NCBI RefSeq assembly: GCF_020442045.1 | Contig: NZ_JAGRLA010000159.1 | Location: forward strand, 1-43,535 | Direction: 5' to 3' | DNA: 43,535 nt | Source: Bauldia sp. | Lineage (GTDB): Bacteria; Pseudomonadota; Alphaproteobacteria; Rhizobiales; Kaistiaceae | In this document: piece by piece, positions 1 to 8,729 of the stretch | How positions within the stretch are numbered: position 1 is the first letter of the stretch | How the letters are laid out: every line of letters begins with the position of its first letter | The notes under the pieces: model-generated | What the model was told of the DNA's origin: nothing | What the model saw: the letters and a program-made list of their open reading frames with translations, nothing else | Database searches by the model: none | Position numbers and translations under genes: made by a program

Positions 1-15
1 CCTGGCTGCCGGGCT

Positions 16-1416
16 TCAGATGAGCTTGTCGCGCGCCAGTTCGTCCATCACCGACCGAACCGCGGATTCGGCGATGGATACGATCTCGTCGACCTCACCG
101 CGCGTTGCGATCAGCGGCGGGGAGAAGCCCAGAATGTCGCCATGTGGCATGGCGCGCACGATAAGGCCACGATCGCGAGCCGCCTTGGAAACGCGTGCGC
201 CTACCTTGAGGGCAGCATCGAAGCGCTTCCTGCTCTCGCGTTCGCCCACGAATTCGACGGCCCCCATCAGGCCAACGCCACGGACCTCGCCGACGATTGG
301 CAACTGCGCGAACCGGGCCTTGAGCTGCCCCTGGAAATAGGCACCCACCTCGCGCGCGTTGCCGGGCAGATCTTCCCTCTCGACGATGTCGAGGACCGCG
401 TTCGCAGCGGCGGCCCCGATCGGGTGGCCGGAATAGGTGTAACCGTGCGAGAACGATCCGACACGATCGGCGGCGTCTTCCATGACCCTGTAGACCTTCT
501 CGCCGACGATCGCTGCCGAAAGCGGGAAATAAGCAGAGGTCAGGCCCTTGGCGATGGTGACGAGGTCCGGCTCCATTCCGTAATGCTGCGAACCGAACAT
601 CGATCCCGTGCGACCGAAGCCGGTGATCACCTCGTCGGCGATCAGCAGGAGGTCGTGCTTCTTCAGCACCGGCTGGATCGCCTGCCAATAACCTTCCGGC
701 GGCGGGGTGATGCCGCCAGTGCCCAGCACCGGCTCGGCGATGAAGGCGCCGACATTCTCCGGGCCGAGGCGTTCGATGAGTTGATCCAGCTCGCTGGCGC
801 GACGGGCGGAGAATTCGAGCTCGGTCTCTCTTGCCTCGGCGCCCCAGTAATGATGCGGGACGCCGGTATGGACCACCTGCGGCAGCGGCAGGCCCATATG
901 GTCGTGATAAAAGCTCATTCCGGTCATCGATCCGGCCATGACGGTGCAGCCGTGATAGCCGCGCTCGCGGGAGATGATGATCTTCTTGTTCGGCTTGCCG
1001 CGCAGCGTGTTGTAGTACCAGACCAGCTTCGCCTGCGTCTCGTTGGCGTCCGAGCCGGACATTCCGTAGAACACCTTGCTCATTCTGCCCGGAGCCATCC
1101 GCACCAGACGGTCCGATAGGATCGCCAATTCGTCCGTGGTGTGAGCGGCGTAGGAGTGATAGTAGGCAAGACGATGGGCCTGGCGCGAGATCGCCTCCGC
1201 TACCTCCGTGCGGCCATACCCGATATTGACGCAATAGAGCCCGGCGAATCCGTCGATGAGCTGGTTGCCATGCGCGTCCTGAATGCGGATGCCCTTACCC
1301 GTCTCGACGATCGTCGGAGCACCGGCCTTGCCGGTGGCATGATCCTTGAGCCGCGTGAACGGATGGAGGACACTCCTCCTGTCGAGCTCGTTGATCTGTT
1401 CGATGTCGATTGCCAT
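16..1416 (-). CDS. Class III (omega-amino acid) aminotransferase
   Basis: A 466-residue PLP-dependent fold-type I transaminase, predicted cytosolic. It would move an amino group from an omega-amino acid or diamine to pyruvate or a similar keto acid, giving a semialdehyde. Visible family features are the phosphate-binding SGSDANET stretch (about 120-127), YHGCT (154-158), the PLP-ring Asp261 in IADEVITGFGRTG and the Schiff-base Lys290 in TIAKGLTSAY. Length is normal. The ATG at 1416 is chosen because AGGA sits seven bases upstream; an in-frame TTG at 1431 overlaps the preceding stop. It is the second gene after the aldehyde dehydrogenase, 11 bases downstream, which suggests transamination followed by semialdehyde oxidation. 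Beta-alanine, GABA or putrescine are possible substrates; sequence alone does not decide. Family confidence is high, substrate confidence low. Confidence 0.93.
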   Translation of the reverse strand: MAIDIEQINELDRRSVLHPFTRLKDHATGKAGAPTIVETGKGIRIQDAHGNQLIDGFAGLYCVNIGYGRTEVAEAISRQAHRLAYYHSYAAHTTDELAILSDRLVRMAPGRMSKVFYGMSGSDANETQAKLVWYYNTLRGKPNKKIIISRERGYHGCTVMAGSMTGMSFYHDHMGLPLPQVVHTGVPHHYWGAEARETELEFSARRASELDQLIERLGPENVGAFIAEPVLGTGGITPPPEGYWQAIQPVLKKHDLLLIADEVITGFGRTGSMFGSQHYGMEPDLVTIAKGLTSAYFPLSAAIVGEKVYRVMEDAADRVGSFSHGYTYSGHPIGAAAANAVLDIVEREDLPGNAREVGAYFQGQLKARFAQLPIVGEVRGVGLMGAVEFVGERESRKRFDAALKVGARVSKAARDRGLIVRAMPHGDILGFSPPLIATRGEVDEIVSIAESAVRSVMDELARDKLI

Positions 1417-1427
1417 TGCAGGTCCTT

Positions 1428-2906
1428 TCAAGCCGCCAGATTGCCGAGGCAGATGTATTTCGGTTCCAGATATTCATTGAGGCCGTGACGCGCCCCCTCG
1501 CGGCCAAGGCCCGATTGCTTCCAGCCTCCGAAGGGAACGGGTGCGCCGGTAAACCTGGGCGTGTTGACGGCGATCATGCCGTATTCCAGCCTGTCAGAGA
1601 GACGCATCGTCCTTGCCAGATCCCTGGTGTAGACATAGGCGGCGAGACCCATCTCGGTGTCGTTGGCGCGCGCGATCACCTCGTCCTCGCCGTCAAAGGG
1701 CAGGATCGCGGCGACGGGTCCGAAGGTTTCCTCACGCGCGATCAGCATGTCTTCAGTGACGTCCGCCAGCACGGTCGGCACGACGAAATTGCCACCTAGC
1801 GGACTGTCCTGGCCTCCGGCCGCGAGCCGGGCGCCGGCAGCCAGTGCCTGGGCAATCTGGTGCCGGCATTTCTCGGCCACCGACGGGCGCGTCATCGGTC
1901 CGATATCGGTCCCGCTTTCCAGGCCGTGCCCCACCTTGAGACGGCGTGCTGCCTGCGCAAGGGCGTCGACGAAGGGCTCGTAGATGCCGCGCTGCACATA
2001 GATTCTGTTCGCGGCCAGGCAGTCCTGCCCGGACGTGGCGAATTTCGCGTCCATGCAGCCGGCGACGGCGGTATCCAGCGGCGCGTCGTCGAAGACGACG
2101 AAGGGCGCATGCCCCCCGAGTTCCAGCGACGCCTTCTTGACAGTTCTGGCGGAACGCTCCAGCAGGGCGCGGCCAACTTCCGTCGAGCCGGTGAAGGAGA
2201 ATGCGCGTACCTCCGGCAGGTCGAGAAGGCGCCGCGCCAGTGCCACCGGCTCGCCGGTGACCACCTGGAACACGCCTCCGGGAATGCCTGCCTCCAGCGC
2301 CAGACGCGCAAGTGCGAGCGCGGAAAGCGGCGTCTCGGGCGCCGGCTTCACGATCATGGCGCAGCCGGCCGCCAACGCGGCGCCGGCCTTGCGGGTAATC
2401 ATCGCCGAGGGGAAATTCCACGGCGTGATCGCTGCGGTGACCCCGACCGGCTGCATCTGCACCGACAGCCGGCTTCCGGGAATGTGGCTGGGGATCGTCT
2501 CGCCGTAGGCCCGCTCGCCCTCAGCGGCGAACCAGTCGAGAAAGGTCGCGGCATAGGCGATCTCGCCCTTCGCTTCCGCCAGCGGCTTTCCCTGTTCCGC
2601 CGTCATGATGACGGCGAGGTCCTCCGTCGAGGCACGCATGCCCGCCGCCCATGTACGCAGGATTTCCCCCCGCCTGGCGGGCAGCACATGGCGCCATTCG
2701 AGGAAAGCTTCGCGGGCCGCGCGAACGCAGGTGTCCACGTCATCCGAGACGCAGGCGACCACATCCGCAATCCTTTCCCCGGTTGCCGGGTCGATCACCG
2801 GCATCGTCTCGCCGCGCTCCACCCAGGAACCGTTCAGATAGGCCCTGCGCTCGAACAGCTCCGGCCGGCAAAGCCTTTTCAGCGCCGACCGCGCAACCCC
2901 TTGCAT
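1428..2906 (-). CDS. NAD(P)-dependent aldehyde dehydrogenase, succinate-semialdehyde dehydrogenase type
   Basis: A 492-residue ALDH-superfamily enzyme oxidising an aldehyde, probably a semialdehyde, to the acid in the cytosol. The oxyanion Asn164 in TPWNFPSAM, the cofactor loop FTGSTEVGR (238-246), the general base Glu262 in LELGGHAP and the nucleophile Cys296 in SGQDCLAANR are all present, as is the C-terminal PFGGWKQSGLGREG typical of the GabD group. The ATG at 2906 has an AGGTG upstream; a GTG at 2927 would add seven residues but lacks a ribosome site. It is first in a two-gene unit with the aminotransferase and divergent from an Lrp regulator. Malonate, succinate or other omega semialdehydes are candidate substrates; the exact one is inferred only from the neighbour. 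Confidence 0.92.
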   Translation of the reverse strand: MQGVARSALKRLCRPELFERRAYLNGSWVERGETMPVIDPATGERIADVVACVSDDVDTCVRAAREAFLEWRHVLPARRGEILRTWAAGMRASTEDLAVIMTAEQGKPLAEAKGEIAYAATFLDWFAAEGERAYGETIPSHIPGSRLSVQMQPVGVTAAITPWNFPSAMITRKAGAALAAGCAMIVKPAPETPLSALALARLALEAGIPGGVFQVVTGEPVALARRLLDLPEVRAFSFTGSTEVGRALLERSARTVKKASLELGGHAPFVVFDDAPLDTAVAGCMDAKFATSGQDCLAANRIYVQRGIYEPFVDALAQAARRLKVGHGLESGTDIGPMTRPSVAEKCRHQIAQALAAGARLAAGGQDSPLGGNFVVPTVLADVTEDMLIAREETFGPVAAILPFDGEDEVIARANDTEMGLAAYVYTRDLARTMRLSDRLEYGMIAVNTPRFTGAPVPFGGWKQSGLGREGARHGLNEYLEPKYICLGNLAA

Positions 2907-3040
2907 GAAGCACACCTGCGAAGACACGGAAGGATTTCGGCTTCATGTTAGCCCGACGGAACGCCGATTGACTGCGAACAAGCTTGAATATAGCCATGAT
3001 CCTGCTGATGTTTCCGTTTCGGCGCAGGATTTATGCAAGC
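2907..3040. promoter_or_regulatory. Divergent control region, aldehyde dehydrogenase / Lrp regulator
   Basis: This short gap lies between two divergently transcribed genes. On the plus strand TTGACT (2968-2973) and TATAGC (2989-2994) are separated by 15 bases, a possible but short-spaced sigma-70 promoter for the Lrp gene. Lrp/AsnC proteins commonly bind such shared regions and respond to an amino acid. No convincing palindrome is visible, so the operator is inferred from layout alone. Confidence 0.35.
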
Positions 3041-3505
3041 ATGAAGCTCGACCGCGTAGACGTCGCCTTGCTCGAGGCCGTTCAGCGAAACAATCGCCTG
3101 ACTTCGGAAGACCTGGCGCAGATCGTGCACATGTCTCCGACCGCCTGCCAGCGAAGACTGAAGCGCTTGCGGGAGGAAGGTGTCATCGAGGCCGACGTGG
3201 CTATCGTTTCCCCGAAGGCGGCCGGCCGTCCGGTGACGATGGTCGTGCTCGTCTCGCTCGAACGGGAGCGCGCGGACATCGTCGACCGCTTCAAGTCGTC
3301 GATCCGGTCCAGCCGCGACGTGATGCTGGGATATTACGTGACTGGCGACGCGGACTTCATCCTGATCGTCACCGCAAGGGACATGGAAAGCTACGAGCAG
3401 TTCACACGCCGATTCTTCTATGAAAACCCCGACATCAAGGGTTTCAAGACCATGGTCGTGATGGACCGCGTCAAGGCGAGCTTCGCCTTTCCGATCGCGG
3501 AGTGA
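3041..3505 (+). CDS. Lrp/AsnC-family transcriptional regulator
   Basis: A 154-residue regulator with the family layout: an N-terminal AsnC-type helix-turn-helix (LDRVDVALLEAVQRNNRLTS, then DLAQIVHMSPTACQRRLKRL) and a C-terminal RAM/ligand-binding alpha-beta domain (about 65-150) containing the YYVTGDADFILIVTA strand and loop. These proteins form dimers or octamers and sense amino acids. The ATG at 3041 starts at the canonical MKLDRVD; an in-frame ATG at 2984 would add 19 residues of unlikely sequence. It is divergent from the aldehyde dehydrogenase/aminotransferase pair and convergent with the hydantoinase-like gene, so control of the pair by an amino acid it consumes is the simplest inference. 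Confidence 0.93.
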   Translation: MKLDRVDVALLEAVQRNNRLTSEDLAQIVHMSPTACQRRLKRLREEGVIEADVAIVSPKAAGRPVTMVVLVSLERERADIVDRFKSSIRSSRDVMLGYYVTGDADFILIVTARDMESYEQFTRRFFYENPDIKGFKTMVVMDRVKASFAFPIAE

Positions 3506-3544
3506 CGTCGGCCGGCGTCCGCTTGGGGCCAGGCGTCCGGCACT

Positions 3545-4921
3545 TCAGCGGCGATAGCGACTCCTCCTGACGAACTGGCCGCCACCTGGCGTTCCGCAGA
3601 ACCTGCCATTCTCGACGATGACCTCGCCTCGCCGGATGACGGAAGACGGCAGACCCTTGACCTTCTGCCCCTCGAAAAGCGTGAAGTCGACAGCGTGGTT
3701 CAGCTTCGACTGGGTGATGACCGTTTCTGCCTCGGGGTCCCACAGGACGATGTCGGCATCGGCTCCCACCGCGACCGCGCCCTTCTTCGGTGCCAGGCCA
3801 AAAAGGCGCGCGGGATTGGTGGAGACGATCTCAACGAAGCGGTTGACGTTGAAATGGCCCCGGTTGACGCCCTGATAGGTCATGATCATCCGTTCCTCGA
3901 TCCCCGGCGCGCCGTTCGGGATCTTGGTGAAGTCCGCCTTCCGCTTCTGCTCATCGAAAGGCCAGCTCACATCGTCGGAGGACACCACGCTGAGGGTGCC
4001 GTTGCCGAGCGACCGCCAAAGCAGCTCCTGATCCTCGCGGGTGCGGAGCGGCGGGGTCAGGATCCATTTCGCCCCCTCGAAATCCGGACGCGCCAGGTCG
4101 TCCTGCGTCCCGAAAAGATAGTGCGTGCACGTCTCCGCGATCACGTCGACATTGCGCCGGCGCCCCGCGATCACGGCGTCGAGCGCATCCCCGCAGGTCA
4201 GGTGCACGATATAGACTGGCGCGCCGGCCAGCTCCGCCAGCGCGATGGCCCGTCCCGTCGCCTCGCTTTCCACGCGGGGAGGACGCGTAAGGGCATGGTT
4301 GATCGTCGAGAGGTTTCCGGCCGCCACTGCCTTCTCGATCAGATAGTCGGCGGCATCGCCATTCTCGGCATGGACCATCACCAGGGCGCCTTCGGTCCGT
4401 GCCACGTCGAAGACGCGCAGCATGGTGCGGTCGTCGACCATCTGCGCATCCTTGTAGGCCATGAAAAGCTTGAAACTGGTGATCCCCTGCGATGGAAGCT
4501 CGGCCAACTCCTTTTCGACATCCGCGTTCATGTCCGTGATGACGATATGGAAGCCGTAGTCCGTGACGGCCTTGCCGCCTGCCTTGGCGTGCCAGATATC
4601 GAGCGCCTCGCGCAGGGACTGGCCGTGCCGCTGCTGGCAGAAATCCAGGACGGTGGTGGTGCCGCCGCAGGCCGCCGCGATCGTGCCGGTGCGAAAGTCG
4701 TCGGCGGTCTGGAAACCCGGAAGATCGAGATCCAGGTGGGTATGAACGTCTACGCCGCCGGGCATCACATAAAGGCCGCCGGCATCGATCTCGCGGGCCG
4801 CTCCGGCGATGTCGCCTCCCACCTGCACGATCGTTTCGCCCGCGATACCGACATCCGCGCTCTGGGTACCGTCGGCATTCACCACCAGTCCGTTTCTGAT
4901 CACAAGGTCAAACATGCTCAT
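3545..4921 (-). CDS. hydA: Dihydropyrimidinase/hydantoinase-like cyclic amidohydrolase
   Basis: A 458-residue member of the urease-related amidohydrolase superfamily, hydrolysing a cyclic imide or ureide ring (hydantoins, dihydrouracil and similar) in the cytosol. The binuclear-metal set is visible: His60 and His62 in VDVHTHLD, the probably carboxylated Lys151 in FKLFMAYK, His184 in VHAENGD, His240 in YIVHLTC and Asp316 in VSSDD. The loop after Asp316 reads DVSW where classical enzymes usually have HC(S/T/P)F, so the substrate may differ from dihydrouracil. It is last in the 14-gene run, 35 bases after the carbamoylase-like gene, which would open the linear N-carbamoyl product. Allantoinase (AllB) is a related alternative. 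The class is certain, the substrate is not. Confidence 0.9.
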   Translation of the reverse strand: MSMFDLVIRNGLVVNADGTQSADVGIAGETIVQVGGDIAGAAREIDAGGLYVMPGGVDVHTHLDLDLPGFQTADDFRTGTIAAACGGTTTVLDFCQQRHGQSLREALDIWHAKAGGKAVTDYGFHIVITDMNADVEKELAELPSQGITSFKLFMAYKDAQMVDDRTMLRVFDVARTEGALVMVHAENGDAADYLIEKAVAAGNLSTINHALTRPPRVESEATGRAIALAELAGAPVYIVHLTCGDALDAVIAGRRRNVDVIAETCTHYLFGTQDDLARPDFEGAKWILTPPLRTREDQELLWRSLGNGTLSVVSSDDVSWPFDEQKRKADFTKIPNGAPGIEERMIMTYQGVNRGHFNVNRFVEIVSTNPARLFGLAPKKGAVAVGADADIVLWDPEAETVITQSKLNHAVDFTLFEGQKVKGLPSSVIRRGEVIVENGRFCGTPGGGQFVRRSRYRR

Positions 4922-4956
4922 CCGTCCTCTTCGTGTCGTGCCTTCGGTGGCGCGGT

Positions 4957-6180
4957 CTATCGGCTTGCCAGAATGCGCTCCGCCGCATCCGCCAGAACCT
5001 GGCAGCCCAGGATCAGGTCCGCCTCGTCCGTGTCCTCCGTCCAGTGATGGCTGATGCCGCCGATCGACGGGACGAACAGCATCCCGGCCGGGATCGTCCG
5101 ACCCAGGATCTGCGCATCATGACTGGCGCCGCTCGGCATTCGCACATAGCCGTCCGGGCAGTGCTCACGCGCTGCGGCGAGCAGGGCCTCCTGGAACGAG
5201 GCCTCCATGTGGAGGGGTTGGCCGGCCGCGATCCGCTCCATCTTCATCTCGCAGCCCGTCATCTGCGATGCCTCCCGCACCAGGCCGTGCAGCGTTTCCT
5301 CGAGCCTCAGGAGGGTCGCGTCCTCGTCATCGCGGAACTGGAAGAGCATCGTCGCCCGGCCGGGGATGATACTCGGCGCGCCGGGCTCGAGATCGAGGCG
5401 CCCCATGGTCCAGACGGACCGCGTGCCGGCGGCCTTCGGAAAATTCGCGTCGATCAGGCTGGCCAGACGGACCGCGGCCATCCCCGCATCCTTGCGAATG
5501 GCCATCCGCGTGGTGCCGGCATGATTCTGGACGCCATCGATGGTGATCCTGTACTGCCAGATCGCGACGATCGAAGTGACGATGCCAAGCCGCTTGCCCG
5601 TCGCCTCCAGTGAATCGCCCTGTTCGATATGCGCTTCGAGATAGCCCGCATAACGTTCCGGCCGGATGGTTTCGCGAGGGAGCTTGTCGAGCCCCGCCTC
5701 CCTCAGCGCCTCGCTCAATGACTGACCGGTGCGGCTGCGCGCCGCATCGATTTCCGCCTGCCCCAGATCGCCGACGAAGGAGCGGCTGCCGAGGAAAGGC
5801 ACGAAATGCGCCTCCTCGTCAGACCAGGCCACGGGATCGATGGCCATGTTCCGGCACGCCTCGCTTTCGCTGAAGGCATGGGCGATCTCAAGTCCGTAGA
5901 TCACGCCCATCGCGCCATCCAGCCAGCCGGCATGATTCTGCGATTCCGAGTGCGAGCCTATCAGCATGGCCGGCCCCGGCCGCGGCGAGCGCCCGAAGAC
6001 GTTGCCCGCTCCGTCGATATGCGCCGAGAGGCCGACGCTCTCGTACTGATCGACCAGCCATCGGCGGCTCTCCATATCCTGCGGCGAATAAGTGGGACGA
6101 TGAACGCCGGTCTCGTAGGCACCGAAGGTTGCTAATTTCCGCAGCCTTTGAATGAGCCGCTCACCGTTTATCCTTGGCAT
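4957..6180 (-). CDS. M20-family Zn-dependent hydrolase, N-carbamoyl amino acid / allantoate amidohydrolase type
   Basis: A 407-residue hydantoinase/carbamoylase-family amidase expected to cleave an N-carbamoyl or ureido group from a linear acid, releasing ammonia and carbon dioxide. Metal and catalytic positions seen: His77 in IGSHSES, bridging Asp88 in GWLDGAMG, Asp121-Glu122-Glu123, His184 in YLEAHIEQG and the late His in GGISHHWTED. The Asp of the usual HxD motif is Glu79 here (HSES), marking a divergent subgroup. The ATG at 6180 begins MPRINGERLIQRL; the open frame upstream is arginine-rich noise overlapping the next gene. It lies 38 bases after the Ldh-type dehydrogenase gene and 35 before the cyclic amidase, as expected for a ring-opening and decarbamoylation pair. 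It could act on carbamoyl-beta-alanine, allantoate or another ureido acid. Confidence 0.88.
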   Translation of the reverse strand: MPRINGERLIQRLRKLATFGAYETGVHRPTYSPQDMESRRWLVDQYESVGLSAHIDGAGNVFGRSPRPGPAMLIGSHSESQNHAGWLDGAMGVIYGLEIAHAFSESEACRNMAIDPVAWSDEEAHFVPFLGSRSFVGDLGQAEIDAARSRTGQSLSEALREAGLDKLPRETIRPERYAGYLEAHIEQGDSLEATGKRLGIVTSIVAIWQYRITIDGVQNHAGTTRMAIRKDAGMAAVRLASLIDANFPKAAGTRSVWTMGRLDLEPGAPSIIPGRATMLFQFRDDEDATLLRLEETLHGLVREASQMTGCEMKMERIAAGQPLHMEASFQEALLAAAREHCPDGYVRMPSGASHDAQILGRTIPAGMLFVPSIGGISHHWTEDTDEADLILGCQVLADAAERILASR

Positions 6181-6218
6181 TGTTGGTTCCTTCCAGATCG
6201 CGATGTCCGTCCTGCCGC

Positions 6219-7298
6219 TCAGGCGGGTTTCCGGTGCCGCGGTTCGACAGGGGCGGGAAAGGGACAGCCCAGCCGCCCTGCCCATGGCAAGATGTCGTCG
6301 ACGATAGGGGCGATGAGTTCCACGCCGTCGCGAAGCTGGTCGCGCTTGCGGGCCAGCGCGCGGTCTCCCGGCACCCGGACGCCGTCGTGTCCGGGTGCCA
6401 CGGCACTGGCCCTGCACTGGACGGCGAGCGAACCCATTTCGCGCTCGAATGTCTCACGGCCGGCGAAATGTGCCGGATCGATCGCCTGCACGAAGACGCC
6501 GTTCGCTTCGCTGTCACCGCTCTGCCCGGATCGGCCGAAGCCGCCGAGGGCGCCGGATACCGCTTCCGTCAGCAAGGCCATGCCGAATCCCTTGTGGCCC
6601 TGCTCCAAACCGCCCACGGGAAGGATCCCGCCGCCCCTGTCGACGAACTCCGACGGATCGTCGCTCAGCCGGCCGTCCTGCGATACGATGACCGGAAGCG
6701 GCAGCTTTCTACCGAGGCGACGGGCCCTGAACAGCGGCCCCTGAGCGGACATGGCCGCCGTGGTGTCGATCAGGATCGGATCGGCATTCGTCGGGATGCC
6801 GGCCGCGCTGGGATTGCAGGAAAAGACCCGGCTCAATCCTCCATGCGGTACGACCACCGCCTCGGTGGGCGTGCTCGCGGTGAGGGTGACCATCATCCGC
6901 CGCCGCGTCGCCCGCTCGAGATACGAGGCCAAGCAGGCGACATGCTGAGCACGGCGCACCACGACCGTGCCGACTCCGACCTCGGCCGCCATGTCACAGG
7001 CCCGGTCCACTGCCCTGGCCGTGATCCATGGGCCGGGAAGAAAATCCGCATCCCATGTCTCGCAGGCCGGGGTGGAGGCCTCGACGCGATGGTCGCCGTC
7101 CTTTCTGGTCTCCCCTTTCAGCAGCCATTCCACATTCGTCGGCAGCCGCTGCATCCCGTGTGTGGAATAGCCGAGCAGGTCGGCCTCGATGAAAAGGGAG
7201 CCCACGACCCTGGCCCGCTCGACCGGAAGCCCTGCGCACTCCAGCAACCGGGCCGAGAAGTCCACAAGGTCCTCGTATCGGTAGCGCTGTGCGTTCAT
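6219..7298 (-). CDS. Ldh2/malate dehydrogenase-family NAD(P)-dependent oxidoreductase
   Basis: A 359-residue protein of the malate/L-lactate dehydrogenase type 2 family (YlbC/AllD/DlgD/DpkA fold, not Rossmann). Family marks are YSTHGMQRLP, carrying the catalytic His (about residue 47), GVGTVVVRRAQHVACLASY and the later GGILPVGGLEQGHKGFGMA segment. Known members interconvert a 2-hydroxy acid and a 2-keto acid, or reduce cyclic imines. One member, AllD, oxidises ureidoglycolate to oxalurate, which is notable because a PuuE-type allantoinase and an allantoate-amidohydrolase relative lie in the same run; that role is inference. The gap to the preceding peptidase gene is 69 bases, the widest in the run, and 38 to the next. 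Confidence 0.88.
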   Translation of the reverse strand: MNAQRYRYEDLVDFSARLLECAGLPVERARVVGSLFIEADLLGYSTHGMQRLPTNVEWLLKGETRKDGDHRVEASTPACETWDADFLPGPWITARAVDRACDMAAEVGVGTVVVRRAQHVACLASYLERATRRRMMVTLTASTPTEAVVVPHGGLSRVFSCNPSAAGIPTNADPILIDTTAAMSAQGPLFRARRLGRKLPLPVIVSQDGRLSDDPSEFVDRGGGILPVGGLEQGHKGFGMALLTEAVSGALGGFGRSGQSGDSEANGVFVQAIDPAHFAGRETFEREMGSLAVQCRASAVAPGHDGVRVPGDRALARKRDQLRDGVELIAPIVDDILPWAGRLGCPFPAPVEPRHRKPA

Positions 7299-7367
7299 CG
7301 GGATTCTGCCTGCAATGCCGGCGGGCGGGCCGGGACAATCTGGAGCTGATATCGGGTCGCGGCCGGC

Positions 7368-8729
7368 TTATTTGATGGACATGCTTCTGGTGCCGCACCA
7401 CTCCGCGACGAACAACGCGATGGTTTTCGTGACGCGGAGCAGGGACGGAAGATTTACGCGCTCATCTATCGCGTGAATGTTTTCGGCCGCCGGTCCGTAG
7501 ACCAGCGAGGGGATGTCGCCGTGGACGGCGAAGATGGCGGAGTCGAGGTAGCAGGCCATGATCGCGGACCCCAGCGAGCTACCGGCGGAGCGGGCCGCCT
7601 CATGCGCGCGGGCCAGCGACGCTTCGGCCTCCGTGCCGGGCTCCAGCGCGTAGCCCGCCTGGATGACGCCGACCCATTCGACGACCGGCGCCGGACAACT
7701 CCTCAAGACCTCGTCCTGTTCCACCGCCTCGGCGACGAAGCGCTCGAATTCACGAACGCGTTCATGCTGATCGTCGCCGGGATAGAAGCCGATCCTGCCG
7801 GCGAAGCTACACGAGCTGGGCAGCGACGCGGGCCATTCGCCGCCGGCAATGGTACCGATTGTCAGGGCCGCAGGATTCGCCACGTCCGGGAAGCCGGGAT
7901 GATTGCCCTTTTCCTCGTTCCACCGGTGCTCCAGACGACGCAGATGGGACATAATCCGGAAGGCCGCATCGATGGCGCTTACGCCGACACCGATTTCCCT
8001 CGGATGCGCGGGAACGCCGCTGAGAGTGATCCGGAATTTGATGACGCCGGAATTCGCGCGCACAAGCGTTTCGTCCGTGGGCTCCGGGATAAGGACCGCA
8101 TCGGCGACATAACCGGCATGCAGCATCGCGGCTGCGCCATTGCCCGTGACCTCCTCTTCGACCACCGACTGAATCTGGACAGGGGCGGTCAGTGACAGCT
8201 CCGCGGCCTCGATCGCGTCCATGGCGAAGATCAGAGCGGACAGGCCAGCCTTCATGTCGCCGGCGCCGCGTCCATACAGCCAGTCCCCTGCCCGAACGCC
8301 AGCGAAGGGGTCGAGCGACCATCGCCCGGCATCTCCCGCCGGCACGACGTCGACATGCGCGTTCAGCGCAAGGGAGCGGCCGCCGGCGACTTCGGGTTCC
8401 TTGACGCCGACGACGTTCCAGGTCTCGTCGTAGTCGATGGTGGCTGGCGAGAACGCCGGATGCTTGCCTATCAGCGCCCGATCGATGCCGACACGCCTGA
8501 CATCGAAACCGCGCTCGCGCAGCGCAGCCTCGACGACTTCCTGCACGCCACGCTCGAGTCCCCTCAGGGATTTGCACCTGACGAGCGACGAAAGGAACGC
8601 CACCTGCCTGTCAAACGCCTTGTCGACATTGGCAAGGATGGAGGCGCGAACAGGCGATTCATGCTCGAGGCTTCCGATTTTTCCATGAAGAACGGGAGGT
8701 TCCTGCACACTCATCTTGCGGCTCATCAT
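7368..8729 (-). CDS. M20-family ArgE/DapE-type metallopeptidase/deacylase
   Basis: A 453-residue zinc hydrolase related to acetylornithine deacetylase and succinyl-diaminopimelate desuccinylase, cleaving an N-acyl or peptide bond. The whole metal-binding series is present in order: NAHVDVVPAG (His, Asp), GRGAGDMKAG (bridging Asp), VVEEEVTGNG (Glu pair), IPEPT and NIHAIDERVN (His). Start ATG at 8729 forms a TGATG overlap with the preceding allantoinase stop, so translation is probably coupled; ATG at 8726 is equally possible. Housekeeping ArgE or DapE is unlikely given the catabolic run. It may remove an acyl or amino-acyl group from a transported conjugate. That role is inferred. Confidence 0.88.
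   Translation of the reverse strand: MMSRKMSVQEPPVLHGKIGSLEHESPVRASILANVDKAFDRQVAFLSSLVRCKSLRGLERGVQEVVEAALRERGFDVRRVGIDRALIGKHPAFSPATIDYDETWNVVGVKEPEVAGGRSLALNAHVDVVPAGDAGRWSLDPFAGVRAGDWLYGRGAGDMKAGLSALIFAMDAIEAAELSLTAPVQIQSVVEEEVTGNGAAAMLHAGYVADAVLIPEPTDETLVRANSGVIKFRITLSGVPAHPREIGVGVSAIDAAFRIMSHLRRLEHRWNEEKGNHPGFPDVANPAALTIGTIAGGEWPASLPSSCSFAGRIGFYPGDDQHERVREFERFVAEAVEQDEVLRSCPAPVVEWVGVIQAGYALEPGTEAEASLARAHEAARSAGSSLGSAIMACYLDSAIFAVHGDIPSLVYGPAAENIHAIDERVNLPSLLRVTKTIALFVAEWCGTRSMSIK

Noticed and set aside
6181..6417. 79-residue N-terminal extension of the carbamoylase-like protein
   Set aside because: Arg/Pro-rich noise overlapping the Ldh-type gene; MPRINGERL at 6180 is a normal family start.
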